This document shows positions 14,412 to 23,956 of a stretch of 64,000 nt of DNA, piece by piece. The DNA is taken from positions 1-64,000 of the forward strand of contig JAUYTN010000021.1 in the NCBI GenBank assembly GCA_030695205.1, given 5' to 3'. A model generated the notes under the pieces. It saw only the letters and a list, made by a program, of their open reading frames with translations, had not been told where the DNA came from and searched no databases. A program made the translations under genes and the position numbers. Origin of the DNA: Burkholderiaceae bacterium (GTDB lineage: Bacteria > Pseudomonadota > Gammaproteobacteria > Burkholderiales > Burkholderiaceae_C). Within the stretch, counting starts at the first letter, position 1. The number at the start of each line of letters is the position of its first letter.

Positions 14412-15581
14412 ATGCCACGCCCCATTGTTGCCACGGTGCACCCCGAGGCCATCCGCACCAACCTGGTCCGCGCCCGTCTGTCCGCAGGTGACGCGAGGCT
14501 GTGGGCGGTCGTCAAAGCCAACGCCTATGGCCACGGTATCGAACGGGTGTTCGACGCCATGCGCTCGGCCGATGGTTTTGCCCTGCTCGACCTCGACGAG
14601 GCGCAGCGGGTGCGCCAACTGGGGTGGCGAGGCCCCGTGTTGCTGCTGGAGGGCGCGTTCGAGCTGCGGGATCTGGAGCTGTGCTCCCGCCTGGGTCTGT
14701 GGCACGTGGTGCATTGCAACGAGCAGATCGACATGCTCGCCACCCACAAAACCCAGGTGCCGCACCGTGTGTTTTTGAAAATGAACACCGGCATGAACCG
14801 CTTGGGTTTCAGGCCAGCGCCGTTTCGCGCGGCCTGGATGCGGCTCAACGCGCTGCCGCAGGTGGAAGAAATCTCGCTCATGACCCACTTCAGCGATGCC
14901 GACCGCCCCACGCCCGGCCATGCGGCGGTGGCCGATCAGGTGGCTGCCTTTGTGGCAGCGACCCACGACTTGCCGGGTGAGCGCAGCCTGTGCAACAGCG
15001 CCGCTCTGTTGCGCCATGCGCAGGCGGGCCTGACCCAGTCTGGGTCTGCGGGCCAGAGCACCTCGCACGCGCCACTCACGGCCGACTGGGTTCGCCCCGG
15101 CATCGCAGTGTATGGAGGGGCGCCCGATCACCCCCATGCTACCAGTGCTGGGTGGGGCCTGCAGCCCGCCATGACCCTGGCCAGCCAGCTGATTGCGGTT
15201 CAGGAGGTGTTACCGGGCGAGGCGGTGGGTTATGGCTCCACCTTCCGCGCCGAGCGGCCGATACGCATCGGTGTGGTGGCGTGCGGGTATGCCGATGGGT
15301 ACCCGCGCCATGCACCCACCGGCACACCGGTGCTGGTGGGTGGGGTGCTCACCCGGGTGGTGGGGCGGGTGAGCATGGACATGCTCACCGTGGACCTGGG
15401 CCCACCCGACGACCGGCACGCCAGCCATGGTCAGCCGGTGTACGGGCCAGGCACCGAGGTTGTGCTGTGGGGGCGCAGCCGCACAGGCACGGTGTTGCCG
15501 GTGGATGAGGTGGCCGCTGCGGCAGGCACCATAGGCTACGAATTGCTGTGCGCGGTTGCTCCACGGGTAAAATTTGCATAA
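14412..15581 (+). CDS. alr: Alanine racemase
   Basis: A 389-residue PLP enzyme that interconverts L- and D-alanine for peptidoglycan. The PLP Lys is Lys35 in [10 protein letters not shown] and the second catalytic base Tyr274 lies in GYGSTF. ATG 14412 gives the conserved [18 protein letters not shown] start; a TTG at 14400 would add four residues. The 186 bases between lplT and alr should hold both promoters. Its TAA stop (15579-15581) sits at the edge of a dispersed AT-rich repeat. Confidence 0.95.
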   Translation: MPRPIVATVHPEAIRTNLVRARLSAGDARLWAVVKANAYGHGIERVFDAMRSADGFALLDLDEAQRVRQLGWRGPVLLLEGAFELRDLELCSRLGLWHVVHCNEQIDMLATHKTQVPHRVFLKMNTGMNRLGFRPAPFRAAWMRLNALPQVEEISLMTHFSDADRPTPGHAAVADQVAAFVAATHDLPGERSLCNSAALLRHAQAGLTQSGSAGQSTSHAPLTADWVRPGIAVYGGAPDHPHATSAGWGLQPAMTLASQLIAVQEVLPGEAVGYGSTFRAERPIRIGVVACGYADGYPRHAPTGTPVLVGGVLTRVVGRVSMDMLTVDLGPPDDRHASHGQPVYGPGTEVVLWGRSRTGTVLPVDEVAAAAGTIGYELLCAVAPRVKFA

Positions 15582-15628
15582 AAATAGCTTTTTACGCTTG
15601 AATTGGTTAAATAGTTTGCTATATAAAT
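15580..15628 (+). repeat. AT-rich dispersed repeat, copy A (behind alr)
   Basis: Core CGCTTG (15595-15600), 13-base spacer, GTTTGCTA (15614-15621), preceded by AAAAATAGC and T-rich sequence; terminal ATAGC (15584-15588) and GCTAT (15618-15622) are inverted. Forward orientation, starting in the alr stop codon. The same CGCTTG-N13-GTTWGCTA layout recurs in five other places in the window. Confidence 0.85.
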
Positions 15629-15708
15629 GTATGTTCAGGGGCGTGCGCGCCATCTCTGTCTGCCATCGACTTGCCGGATGGCGCGCAGCGGCGGTTCGGT
15701 GTGTGCTC

Positions 15709-15737
15709 TTGTACCCCCAGGGGTATGTTGCTATACT
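15709..15737 (+). promoter_or_regulatory. Sigma70-type promoter with CsoR-like operator for the RND operon
   Basis: TTGTAC (15709-15714) and TATACT (15732-15737) are separated by exactly 17 bases. Inside lies the perfect inverted repeat TACCCC-CA-GGGGTA (15712-15725), overlapping the -35 box, where repressor binding would block polymerase. G/C tracts flanked by TA are characteristic of operators of the CsoR/RcnR/CstR repressor family. The regulator itself is not encoded in the window; operator identity is inferred from the pattern. Confidence 0.65.
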
Positions 15738-15764
15738 CGCCCACCCACACAGGAAGCGACCGAC

Positions 15765-16916
15765 ATGACCCTATTCACAGACCCATTTCGATCTTTGATG
15801 CGCCAGCGCAGCGGTGCGGCCTGGTTGCTGGCCGTCGGGGCGTGGACTGGCCTGTTGGCGGCTTCCACCTTGGTCCAGGCCGCAGACCCTGCAGCAGCGC
15901 AGCAGGTGTCGGTGGCGGTGGCGCAGGTGGACCGCAGGGGTGTGGGCCAGGCGGTGGTTCTGGAGGGCGCTTTGCAGGCGGTGCAGCAAAGCACCTTGTC
16001 GGCCCAGGCCAGCGGGCGCATTGCCCAGCTCCAGGTCAAGGCGGGTGACCGGGTACGGGCCGGTCAGGTGCTGGCCGTGGTCGATGACCGCATGACCCAA
16101 GCCGGTGTCAACCAGGCGCAGGCGCAACTGGCCCAGGCCGATGCGCAGCGCAGCAATGCCCAGTCACACCTGGCGCGCACCAAGGATCTGTTCGCCAAAG
16201 GCTTCGTCAGCCAGTCCGCGCTGGATGTGGCTGAGGCCCAGCTCAAGGCCGCCGCCGCCGCCACCAACGCCGCGCAGGCGGGTCAGGTGCAGTCGCAGTT
16301 GGCGCAGGGTTTTACCCGGTTGACTGCGCCCTACGACGGTTGGGTGTTGGCCACCCATGCCCAGGTTGGGGACCTGGCCGCACCCGGGGCCCCTGTGCTG
16401 ACGGTGTACGCACCCCAGCCCATGCGGGCGGTAGTCTATGTACCGGCTTCCCGCCAGCCGCTGGCCCTGAAGGCGTCGGTGGTGGAGGTGCAATTGCCCG
16501 GTGGCCGCTGGGTGCAGCCGGTGACCCGCACCGCACTGCCTGTGGCTGACGCGGTGTCTCAAACCGTCGAGTGGCGGCTGGACCTCTCTGCCGAAGCTGC
16601 CCAGGGGCTGGTGCCCGGCCAGCAGGTGCAAGTTCGCTTTGTGTCCGGCGAGGCTCAGCGCCTGGCGGTGCCTGCCGACGCTGTGTTTCGCCGTGGCGAA
16701 ATGACCGCGGTGTATGTGGTCCGGCAGCAGTCCGGTGCTGCCCAAGGCGCGGGCGGTTCCTTTGTGCTGCGGGCGGTGCGCCTGGGTGAGGCCCATGGTG
16801 CCGCAGGCCACGAGGTGTTGGCCGGTCTGCAAGCCGGTGAGTGGGTGGCCATGGACCCCATCCGTGCAGGTCTGGCGGGTGCACGCCCTGTGCCCCATGG
16901 CGCTGACAAGCCCTGA
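15765..16916 (+). CDS. RND efflux periplasmic adaptor (HlyD/MFP family)
   Basis: A 383-residue membrane fusion protein bridging an inner-membrane RND pump to an outer-membrane channel. A hydrophobic signal segment (about residues 20-40) is followed by the split lipoyl domain (LSAQASGRIAQLQVKAGDRV and, after an Ala/Gln-rich helical hairpin, LTAPYDGWVLATHAQVGDL), then beta-barrel and membrane-proximal domains. ATG 15765 has AGGAAG nearby. First gene of a three-gene operon with the pump and a DUF2892 protein; no outer-membrane channel gene follows. Confidence 0.88.
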   Translation: MTLFTDPFRSLMRQRSGAAWLLAVGAWTGLLAASTLVQAADPAAAQQVSVAVAQVDRRGVGQAVVLEGALQAVQQSTLSAQASGRIAQLQVKAGDRVRAGQVLAVVDDRMTQAGVNQAQAQLAQADAQRSNAQSHLARTKDLFAKGFVSQSALDVAEAQLKAAAAATNAAQAGQVQSQLAQGFTRLTAPYDGWVLATHAQVGDLAAPGAPVLTVYAPQPMRAVVYVPASRQPLALKASVVEVQLPGGRWVQPVTRTALPVADAVSQTVEWRLDLSAEAAQGLVPGQQVQVRFVSGEAQRLAVPADAVFRRGEMTAVYVVRQQSGAAQGAGGSFVLRAVRLGEAHGAAGHEVLAGLQAGEWVAMDPIRAGLAGARPVPHGADKP

Positions 16917-16934
16917 CGCGAGGCAAGCAACCGA

Positions 16935-19900
16935 ATGACCCAGTCCAACCTCCCCTCCACACCGCCTCGGCAGGCGGCAGACGCAGCCTCGGATGAGCCC
17001 CTGGGCCTGTCAGGTCGCATTGCGCGCCAGTTCCAGGCCAATGCGATCACCCCGCTGCTGGCGCTGGTGGCGTTGCTGCTCGGCCTTTTTGCGGTGCTGG
17101 TCACCCCACGCGAGGAAGAACCGCAAATCAACGTAACCATGGCGAACGTCATCATTCCATTCCCCGGCGCGTCCAGTGCCGATGTGGAAAAAATGGTGGC
17201 AGGCCCAGCCGAGCAGGTGCTGTCGCAAATTCATGGCATCGAGCACACCTACTCGGTGTCGCGCCCTGGTGTGGCGGTGCTGACGGTGCAGTTCCAGGTG
17301 GGGGTGCCACGCACCGAGGCCCTGGTGCGGCTGTACGACGTGCTCAACGCCAACAAAGACTGGTTGCCCCAGGGCTTGGGCGTCATGGAGCCCCTGGTCA
17401 AACCCAAGGGCATAGACGACGTGCCGGTGGTGGCTGTGAGCCTGTGGAGCCGCGATGGCCAGGCTGCGCTGGAGCTGGAGCGGGTGGCCCGCACCGTGGA
17501 GGCCGAGGTCAAGCGCGTACCCGGCACCCGTGAGGTGCAGACCATCGGCGGTCCAGGCCGGGCGGTCCATGTCTGGCTGGACCCGACCCGGCTGCGCGAG
17601 CGCGGGGTGAGTGTGCAGCAATTGCAGCAGGCCATTGCCTCCGCCAACCTGGGCATGCCCTCGGGCACCGTGGCCGACCGCACCGATGGTGCGCCCGGCA
17701 TGCTGACGGTGGAAACCGGTGAGTTTTTGCGCACCGCGCAGGAGGTGGCCGAGATTGTGGTGGCCGTCAACCGCGGGCGTCCCGTGTACCTGCATGAGGT
17801 GGCGCGCGTCGAGGCAGGTGCCCAGCTGCCTCAGCGCTATGTGTGGTTCACCCCTGGAGTGGCCATGGACAGTGCCCCAGGTGCTGCCACCGAGGGTGCC
17901 GGGCAAAACTACCCGTCCGTCACGCTCTCCGTTACCAAAAAGCCGGGTGAAAACGCGGTGGATGTGGCCCGTGCGGTGCGTGCCCGCCTGGCCGAGCTGA
18001 AAAACTCGGTGGTGCCCGACAACGTGGAAATGACGGTGGCGCGCGACTATGGCGAAACCGCCGCCGAAAAGGCCAACAAGCTCATCCAAAAGCTGGCGTT
18101 TGCCACCGCCAGCGTCATCATTCTGGTGGGCTTGGCACTGGGTCGCCGCGAGGCTGTGATCGTGGGGTGCGCTGTGATTCTCACGCTCACCGCTACCCTG
18201 TTTGCTTCGTGGGCGTGGGGCTTCACCCTCAACCGGGTGAGTCTGTTTGCGCTGATTTTCTCCATCGGTATCCTGGTGGACGACGCCATTGTGGTGGTGG
18301 AGAACATCCACCGACACCGCATGCTCACACCGGATGTGCCCCTGGCCACCATCATTCCCCGTGCGGTGGATGAGGTGGGTGGCCCCACCATCCTGGCCAC
18401 GCTGACGGTGATTGCCGCCCTGCTGCCCATGGCCTTTGTGTCAGGCCTGATGGGTCCTTACATGAGCCCCATCCCCATCAACTCCAGCATGGGCATGGCG
18501 CTGTCGCTGGCGATTGCATTCACCATCACCCCCTGGCTGGCACTCAAACTTACCGACACACGGCCCGGCCATGCCGCCCACGGCCCTGGCAAGGTCACCC
18601 GTGGCTTGCAGTCGTTTTTTGCCCGGGCGCTGAAGCCCTTGCTGGCCAGCGCCGCCAAGCGGTGGCTGCTGCTGGGGGGCATCATTGCGGCGCTGTTGCT
18701 GTCGGTGGGGCTGACGGTCATCCAGGCGGTGGTGCTCAAAATGCTGCCGTTTGACAACAAGAGCGAGTTCCAGGTGGTGGTGGACATGCCCGCGGGCACG
18801 CCCCTGGAAAACACCGCTGCCGCACTGCAGGACATGGCGGGCTTTCTGGCACAGGCACCCGAGGTGCGCGACATCCAGGGCTACGCCGGCACGGCCAGCC
18901 CCATCACCTTCAACGGGCTGGTGCGCCAGTACTACCTCCGTGCCGAGGCCGAAAGCGGTGACTTGCAGGTCAACCTGGTGGACAAACAACACCGCAGCGA
19001 GCAAAGCCATGCCATCGCCCAGCGCCTGCGCCCCGAGCTGGAGCGCATTGCCCAGGCACATGGTGCCCGCATCAAGGTGGTGGAGGTGCCGCCTGGCCCT
19101 CCCGTGATGTCACCCATCGTGGCCGAGGTGTATGGGCCCACGGCCGAGGGCCGTGACGAACTGGCCCGCCGCCTGGCCAAGGCCTATGCCGAGACACCCG
19201 ACATCGTGGGTGTGGACACCAGTCTGAAAGAGGCTGCACCCCGGGTCTTTTTGCGGGTGAACCGCGCACGGGCCGAGTCGCTGGGCATACCGGTGGCGGC
19301 CGTTTCCCAAGCGGTGCACACCGCGCTGTCGGGGTCCGATGCCACCTACCTGCATGACGGCTTCAGCAAGTACGCCGTACCCGTTCGTTTGCAACTGCCC
19401 CGCGAGAGCCAGGTGGGTCTGGACCATGTGCTGGCCTTGTCCATGAAGGCCGCCACTGGTGCCATGGTGCCGCTGTCCGAGCTGGTCACGGTGGAGCATG
19501 GCGTGATCGACATGCCCCGCATGACCAAAGACCTGCTGCCCGTCACTTACGTGGTGGGCGACATGGCGGGCACCATCGACTCGCCCCTGTACGGGCTGTT
19601 CGATATCCGCACCCGCCTGACCGATGTGGCCCTGCCCAACACCGGCCCCCTGGCCGAGTACTGGATCAACCAGCCCTCTGACCCCTACCGGCAGTACGCC
19701 ATCAAGTGGGACGGGGAGTGGCAGATCACCTACGAAACCTTCCGCGACATGGGCACCGCCTACGGGGTAGGGCTGATTCTGATTTACCTGCTGGTGGTGG
19801 CCCAGTTCAAGAGCTATGTGACGCCGCTGATCATCATGGCACCGATTCCGCTCACCCTGATTGGTGTCATGCCAGGGCACGCCTTGCTGGGGGCGCAGTT

Positions 19901-20222
19901 CACGGCCACCAGCATGATCGGCATGATCGCGCTGGCCGGCATCATCGTGCGCAACTCCATTTTGCTGGTGGACTTCATCGAGCTGGAAACCGCCCGTGGT
20001 GTGCCCTTTGCAGAGGCGGTGGTGCAGTCGGCAGCGGTGCGCGCTCAGCCGATTGCGCTGACGGCGCTGGCCGCCATGATGGGGGCCTTCTTCATCCTGG
20101 ACGACCCCATCTTCAATGGCTTGGCGGTGTCGCTGATTTTTGGCATTGCGGTCTCCACCCTGCTGACCCTGATCGTCATTCCGGTGCTGTACCACGCGGT
20201 CTACCACAAGCGCCACGCCTGA
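16935..20222 (+). CDS. RND efflux pump permease (AcrB-like superfamily)
   Basis: A 1095-residue inner-membrane proton-driven pump with the twelve-helix, two-large-periplasmic-loop layout. The first helix (TPLLALVALLLGLFAVLVTP) is followed by REEEPQINV and the porter-domain start PGASSADVEKMVAGPAEQVL. The helix-4 motif GILVDDAIVVVENIHRHRM carries the paired Asp of the proton relay. About 60 residues longer than E. coli AcrB (1049). Substrate cannot be read from sequence. Starts 18 bases after the adaptor stop; the DUF2892 gene follows. Confidence 0.9.
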   Translation: MTQSNLPSTPPRQAADAASDEPLGLSGRIARQFQANAITPLLALVALLLGLFAVLVTPREEEPQINVTMANVIIPFPGASSADVEKMVAGPAEQVLSQIHGIEHTYSVSRPGVAVLTVQFQVGVPRTEALVRLYDVLNANKDWLPQGLGVMEPLVKPKGIDDVPVVAVSLWSRDGQAALELERVARTVEAEVKRVPGTREVQTIGGPGRAVHVWLDPTRLRERGVSVQQLQQAIASANLGMPSGTVADRTDGAPGMLTVETGEFLRTAQEVAEIVVAVNRGRPVYLHEVARVEAGAQLPQRYVWFTPGVAMDSAPGAATEGAGQNYPSVTLSVTKKPGENAVDVARAVRARLAELKNSVVPDNVEMTVARDYGETAAEKANKLIQKLAFATASVIILVGLALGRREAVIVGCAVILTLTATLFASWAWGFTLNRVSLFALIFSIGILVDDAIVVVENIHRHRMLTPDVPLATIIPRAVDEVGGPTILATLTVIAALLPMAFVSGLMGPYMSPIPINSSMGMALSLAIAFTITPWLALKLTDTRPGHAAHGPGKVTRGLQSFFARALKPLLASAAKRWLLLGGIIAALLLSVGLTVIQAVVLKMLPFDNKSEFQVVVDMPAGTPLENTAAALQDMAGFLAQAPEVRDIQGYAGTASPITFNGLVRQYYLRAEAESGDLQVNLVDKQHRSEQSHAIAQRLRPELERIAQAHGARIKVVEVPPGPPVMSPIVAEVYGPTAEGRDELARRLAKAYAETPDIVGVDTSLKEAAPRVFLRVNRARAESLGIPVAAVSQAVHTALSGSDATYLHDGFSKYAVPVRLQLPRESQVGLDHVLALSMKAATGAMVPLSELVTVEHGVIDMPRMTKDLLPVTYVVGDMAGTIDSPLYGLFDIRTRLTDVALPNTGPLAEYWINQPSDPYRQYAIKWDGEWQITYETFRDMGTAYGVGLILIYLLVVAQFKSYVTPLIIMAPIPLTLIGVMPGHALLGAQFTATSMIGMIALAGIIVRNSILLVDFIELETARGVPFAEAVVQSAAVRAQPIALTALAAMMGAFFILDDPIFNGLAVSLIFGIAVSTLLTLIVIPVLYHAVYHKRHA

Positions 20223-20260
20223 GTTTTTTCACCAACCTGTGTTTTTTCTGGAGCATTGAC

Positions 20261-20506
20261 ATGACCGTCGAACGATACATCCGCATCATTGCTGGCTTTT
20301 TCATCATGCTGTCGCTGGCGCTGGGCGTGCAGGGCAGCCCACTGTTCGTCAGCCAGTGGTTCCTGGCCATGACGGCTTTTGTGGGGCTGAACCTGTTCCA
20401 GTTCGGCTTCACCAACTTTTGCCCCCTGTGCACCATCCTGGCCAAGCTCGGGGTGCCCGGCGGCGCCGACAGCTGCGGCGCTGGCAAAAGCTGCCCCGCC
20501 AAGTAA
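20261..20506 (+). CDS. DUF2892 (YgaP-like) membrane protein
   Basis: An 81-residue protein with two hydrophobic segments and the family pattern of a first helix after MTVERYIRIIAG, then FGFTNFCPLCTILAKLGVP. Cys pairs in CPLC and the tail CGAGKSC stand out. In YgaP this domain anchors a rhodanese (sulfurtransferase) domain; here it stands alone, 38 bases behind the RND pump. The family is often found with persulfide or metal stress genes, which fits the CsoR-like operator in front of the operon. Biochemical role unknown. Confidence 0.85.
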   Translation: MTVERYIRIIAGFFIMLSLALGVQGSPLFVSQWFLAMTAFVGLNLFQFGFTNFCPLCTILAKLGVPGGADSCGAGKSCPAK

Positions 20507-20616
20507 GGCTTGCTGCCCTGCAATCCCTGCCGAGCCCGGCCATACCCCTGGGGCGCTGAACACCCCATGGCCGTTGGCACACTGATGCCCCTGTCACTCG
20601 TCACCCAGGTCCACCC

Positions 20617-21738
20617 ATGCGCACCCAAACCCCGCTCCAATACCTCGCCCCTGGCTGGTTCTCTGTGGTGATGGGCCTCGCCGGGCTGGCGCTGGCCTGG
20701 CAGGCGTCTGTACCCGTTCTGGGCGAATCGTCCACAGGCGTCGCCCTGGTGGTGGGCGCACTGGCGGCGGTGGCGCTGGTGGTGCTGTTGGTGTTGTCGG
20801 TGTGGAGGGCGGTACGCCACCCCAAGGCACTGGATGAGGATTTGCGCCACCCGGTGCGCCATGCCTTTGTGGCTGCACTGCCGGTGGCGCTGTTGCTGGT
20901 CGTGGCACTGGCTGCCGGGCTGGGGGTGCAGGGGCTGTGGCTCGATGGGATGTGGTGGCTGGGGGCCCTGGGCCAGCTGTGGGCCACGGTGTGGGTGCTC
21001 AAGCGCTGGCTGGTGGCCACGCCTGTGCCAGCCCCGGCCCCTGTCGCGTCACCATCGGCTGCGGTGGCGAATTTGCAAGGGCTGATTCAAAGCGCCATGG
21101 TGTCGCCCGCACCTGCCTCGCCCTTGGTGGCCAAGCCAGCTCCTGGCATGCCGTCGTTTTGGCCCTCGGTCACACCGGTGCTGTTCATCCCAGTGGTGGG
21201 CAATGTGGTCGCTCCAATGGCCGGGCTGGCGCTGGGCTACCCGGTGTGGTCGGCCGCGCAGCTGGGCATGGGCCTGTTGCTGTGGCCGGTGGTGCTGGGC
21301 CTGCTGCTGGTGCGTCGGGCGGTGCAAGGGCCCTTGCCCGACCGGTTGCTGCCCACCTGGTTCATCACCGTGGCACCACCATCGGTGATTGGGCTGGTGG
21401 CCTTGGTTCTGCAAGCTCCGCTGCCGGTGGTGGCTGGGCTGTGGGGCATGGCGCTGTTTTTTCTGCTGTGGGCGGGCAGCATTGCTCAGCAGGCGGTCAA
21501 CCAGCCCTTTTCGCTGACGTTTTGGGCCGTGTCCTTCCCGCTGGCGGCGTTCACCTCCCTCACCTTCAAGCTGGGGGTGTTGGCCGCTTCTGCCGGTCTT
21601 CAGCAGGCGGGCACGCTGCTGCTGGCCCTGACTTCGCTGGTGGTCTTTGGCCTGTGCCTGGCAACGGTGCGTGGGCTGCGCGAGGGCAGTCTGCTGGCGC
21701 CAGAGCCGGTAGCTGCCATCGTTCCCGTGTCTGCCTGA
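20617..21738 (+). CDS. TDT / SLAC1-TehA family transporter
   Basis: A 373-residue integral membrane protein with about ten hydrophobic segments. The start PLQYLAPGWFSVVMGLAGLALAW matches the SLAC1/TehA (tellurite-resistance/dicarboxylate transporter) family of anion channels and carriers. A Pro/Ala-rich soluble loop (about residues 134-185) between helices is longer than in E. coli TehA, so it may be lineage-specific. It sits 110 bases after the DUF2892 gene, same strand, perhaps separately promoted. Substrate unknown. Confidence 0.8.
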   Translation: MRTQTPLQYLAPGWFSVVMGLAGLALAWQASVPVLGESSTGVALVVGALAAVALVVLLVLSVWRAVRHPKALDEDLRHPVRHAFVAALPVALLLVVALAAGLGVQGLWLDGMWWLGALGQLWATVWVLKRWLVATPVPAPAPVASPSAAVANLQGLIQSAMVSPAPASPLVAKPAPGMPSFWPSVTPVLFIPVVGNVVAPMAGLALGYPVWSAAQLGMGLLLWPVVLGLLLVRRAVQGPLPDRLLPTWFITVAPPSVIGLVALVLQAPLPVVAGLWGMALFFLLWAGSIAQQAVNQPFSLTFWAVSFPLAAFTSLTFKLGVLAASAGLQQAGTLLLALTSLVVFGLCLATVRGLREGSLLAPEPVAAIVPVSA

Positions 21739-21750
21739 TACCTGGTATGT

Positions 21751-21797
21751 GTAGCTAACTATCTATACATGGCAAGCGTAAAAGTCGTTTTTTATTG
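21751..21797 (-). repeat. AT-rich dispersed repeat, copy B (behind the TDT gene)
   Basis: On the plus strand TAGCTAAC (21752-21759), 13 bases, CAAGCG (21773-21778), then AAAA and a T-rich end: the exact reverse complement of CGCTTG-N13-GTTAGCTA. It starts 13 bases after the stop of the TDT transporter, in the opposite orientation to copies A, C, D and E. Confidence 0.85.
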
Positions 21798-21894
21798 ATA
21801 ATTCATACGCATCTAACCCTATGGGTGACAGGTGGGTGACGGGTAGGCGTTGGGGCTTGGGTTGTAATGTTCACTCAGCACGAGGCGTTTCCCC

Positions 21895-23607
21895 ATGGAC
21901 CATCTGACGTTTGACACCATCATCGTGGGCGCAGGCACGGCCGGTTGCCTGCTGGCCAACCGCCTGTCGGCCGACCCTGCGCGGCGGGTGCTGGTGATAG
22001 AAGCCGGGCAGGCCGACAACTACCACTGGATCCACATTCCCGTGGGCTACCTGTACTGCATCGGCAACCCCCGGACCGACTGGTTGTTCCAAACAGAGCC
22101 CGATGCCGGTTTGAATGGGCGCCGCTTGCGCTACCCCAGGGGCAAAGCGCTGGGGGGCTGTTCCAGCATCAACGGCATGATCTACATGCGCGGCCAGGCC
22201 CGCGACTACGACCAATGGGCCACCTTGACAGGCGATGCCAATTGGACATGGGCCAACAGCCTGCCTTTTTTCAAGCTGCACGAGGACCACCATGGGGGTG
22301 GCGATGCCTTGCACGGTGCCAAAGGCCACGTACCCGAGGGGGTGTGGTCCGACCGCAGCGCTTATGGGCACTGGCTGCGCCAGCGCTCGGCTGGAGGCGA
22401 GTGGCGGGTGGAGCGGCAGCGGCTGCGCTGGGACGTGCTGGACGCCTTTGCCCAGGCCGCCCAGCAAGCAGGCATTCCTGCCACCACCGACTTCAACCGC
22501 GGCAGCAACGAGGGGGTGGGCTACTTCGAGGTCAATCAGAAAAGCGGCTGGCGCTGGAACACCGCCAAGGCATTTTTGCGCCCCCACTGCATGCAGCGTC
22601 CCAACTTCACGCTGTGGACCGGGCGTCAGGTCAGCCAGTTGCTCCTGCAAACCGAGCCCGACGGCAGCCAGCGTTGTCTGGGGGCCCGCGTCTGGAACGG
22701 GCGGGAGATGCTCACCGTCTATGCCCGACGCGAGGTGGTGCTGAGTGCCGGTGCCATTGGCAGCCCGCACATCTTGCAGCTGTCGGGCATTGGCCCTGGG
22801 CCGCTGCTGCGCGAACAGGGCGTGGAGGTGAAGGTGGACTTGCCTGGTGTGGGTGCCAACCTGCAGGACCACCTGCAAATACGCACTGTGTTCAAGGTGC
22901 AGGGGGTCAACACCCTCAACACCCTGGCCAGCTCCCTGTGGGGCAAGGCGCAGATTGGACTGGAGTACCTGGTGAAGCGCTCTGGCCCCATGAGCATGGC
23001 CCCCAGCCAGCTGGGCGCCTTTACCCGCAGTGACCCGGCTCAGCCCTGGCCGAACATCGAATACCACGTGCAGCCCCTCAGCCTGGAGGCCTTTGGGGAG
23101 CCTCTGCACCCGTTCCCGGCCATCACTGCCAGCGTGTGCAACCTCAATCCCACCAGCCGGGGCACGGTGCATCTGCGCAGCCCCCGTTTTGAGGATGCAC
23201 CGGCGATTGCTCCGAACTACCTGCACACCAGCGCCGACCAACAGGTGGCGGTGGACAGCCTGCGCCTGACCCGGCGCATTGCCGCCCAGCCCGCGTTGGC
23301 CCGGTTTCAGCCCCAGGAGTACAAGCCAGGTGTCCAGTTTCAGAGTGACGACGAGCTGGTGCGCCTGGCTGGCGACATTGCCACCACCATTTTTCATCCG
23401 GTGGGCACCACCGCCATGGGGCGGGATGGTGACCCCATGGCGGTGCTGGATTCGCACCTGAGGGTGCGCGACGGCCGGGGCGGCACCGTGCGCGGACTGC
23501 GGGTGGTCGATGCAGGGGCCATGCCCACCATCACCAGTGGCAACACCAACAGCCCCACCCTGATGGTCGCTGAACAAGCTGCCCGCTGGTTGCTGCAAGG
23601 CGACTGA
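21895..23607 (+). CDS. GMC-family FAD-dependent oxidoreductase (choline dehydrogenase-like)
   Basis: A 570-residue flavoprotein. The N-terminal FAD Rossmann motif is FDTIIVGAGTAGCLLANRLS with VLVIEAG following; the GMC signature PRGKALGGCSSINGMIYMRG is near residues 82-101, and the second signature VVLSAGAIGSPHILQLSGIG near 280. The C-terminal catalytic region has FHPVGTTAMG and NTNSPTLMVAEQAA. Such enzymes oxidise alcohols or aldehydes; the substrate here is unknown. An 8-bp inverted repeat, AGCCAGGT / ACCTGGCT (23622-23661), separates it from the convergent 94-residue gene. Confidence 0.9.
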   Translation: MDHLTFDTIIVGAGTAGCLLANRLSADPARRVLVIEAGQADNYHWIHIPVGYLYCIGNPRTDWLFQTEPDAGLNGRRLRYPRGKALGGCSSINGMIYMRGQARDYDQWATLTGDANWTWANSLPFFKLHEDHHGGGDALHGAKGHVPEGVWSDRSAYGHWLRQRSAGGEWRVERQRLRWDVLDAFAQAAQQAGIPATTDFNRGSNEGVGYFEVNQKSGWRWNTAKAFLRPHCMQRPNFTLWTGRQVSQLLLQTEPDGSQRCLGARVWNGREMLTVYARREVVLSAGAIGSPHILQLSGIGPGPLLREQGVEVKVDLPGVGANLQDHLQIRTVFKVQGVNTLNTLASSLWGKAQIGLEYLVKRSGPMSMAPSQLGAFTRSDPAQPWPNIEYHVQPLSLEAFGEPLHPFPAITASVCNLNPTSRGTVHLRSPRFEDAPAIAPNYLHTSADQQVAVDSLRLTRRIAAQPALARFQPQEYKPGVQFQSDDELVRLAGDIATTIFHPVGTTAMGRDGDPMAVLDSHLRVRDGRGGTVRGLRVVDAGAMPTITSGNTNSPTLMVAEQAARWLLQGD

Positions 23608-23667
23608 GGGGCCCAGAGTCTAGCCAGGTGCGCGCAGGCCAGCCGGTGGGCAGACCTGGCTGCGGCT

Positions 23668-23952
23668 TCAGCGCAGCCCGCCCATGTAGCGCACGGCGTC
23701 CTTGGCCACGGTCAGCAAGGGGCGCGGCGGTGCAGGCGCTTCGATGGCGGGCAGGGCCTGCTCCAGCCGCTCGGCCCACTTGACCAGTTCTTCATCGGGC
23801 AGCGACTCGCCGCTGTGCCGCGCCAGTTGGGCCATGGCACGCGCATAGTCGGCGTTGGTGGCCATCCATTCGGTATCGGTGACGCGCCCTGTTTTGCGGC
23901 GCAACAGCACATGCAGGTGCGCGGCAATGGCGAAGGTGTCGGCGCTGGCCAT
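23668..23952 (-). CDS. Hypothetical protein, 94 residues, amt-linked
   Basis: I do not recognise a named family. It is a soluble, mostly helical protein with no signal peptide or membrane segment. Its start MASADTFAIAAHLHVLLRRKTGRVTDTEWM is regular and protein-like, and the end contains a Pro-rich linker and AVRYMGGLR. ATG 23952 lies four bases after the stop of the ammonium transporter gene, so the two are surely cotranscribed. This is where many bacteria keep glnK, but the sequence does not resemble a PII protein. Confidence 0.7.
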   Translation of the reverse strand: MASADTFAIAAHLHVLLRRKTGRVTDTEWMATNADYARAMAQLARHSGESLPDEELVKWAERLEQALPAIEAPAPPRPLLTVAKDAVRYMGGLR

Positions 23953-23956
23953 GGTG

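Noticed and set aside
14226..15137. A 300-codon N-terminal extension of the lplT frame antisense to alr.
   Set aside because: The LplT family starts at MKRGFY with a good ribosome-binding site; the extension is alr antisense and not protein-like.
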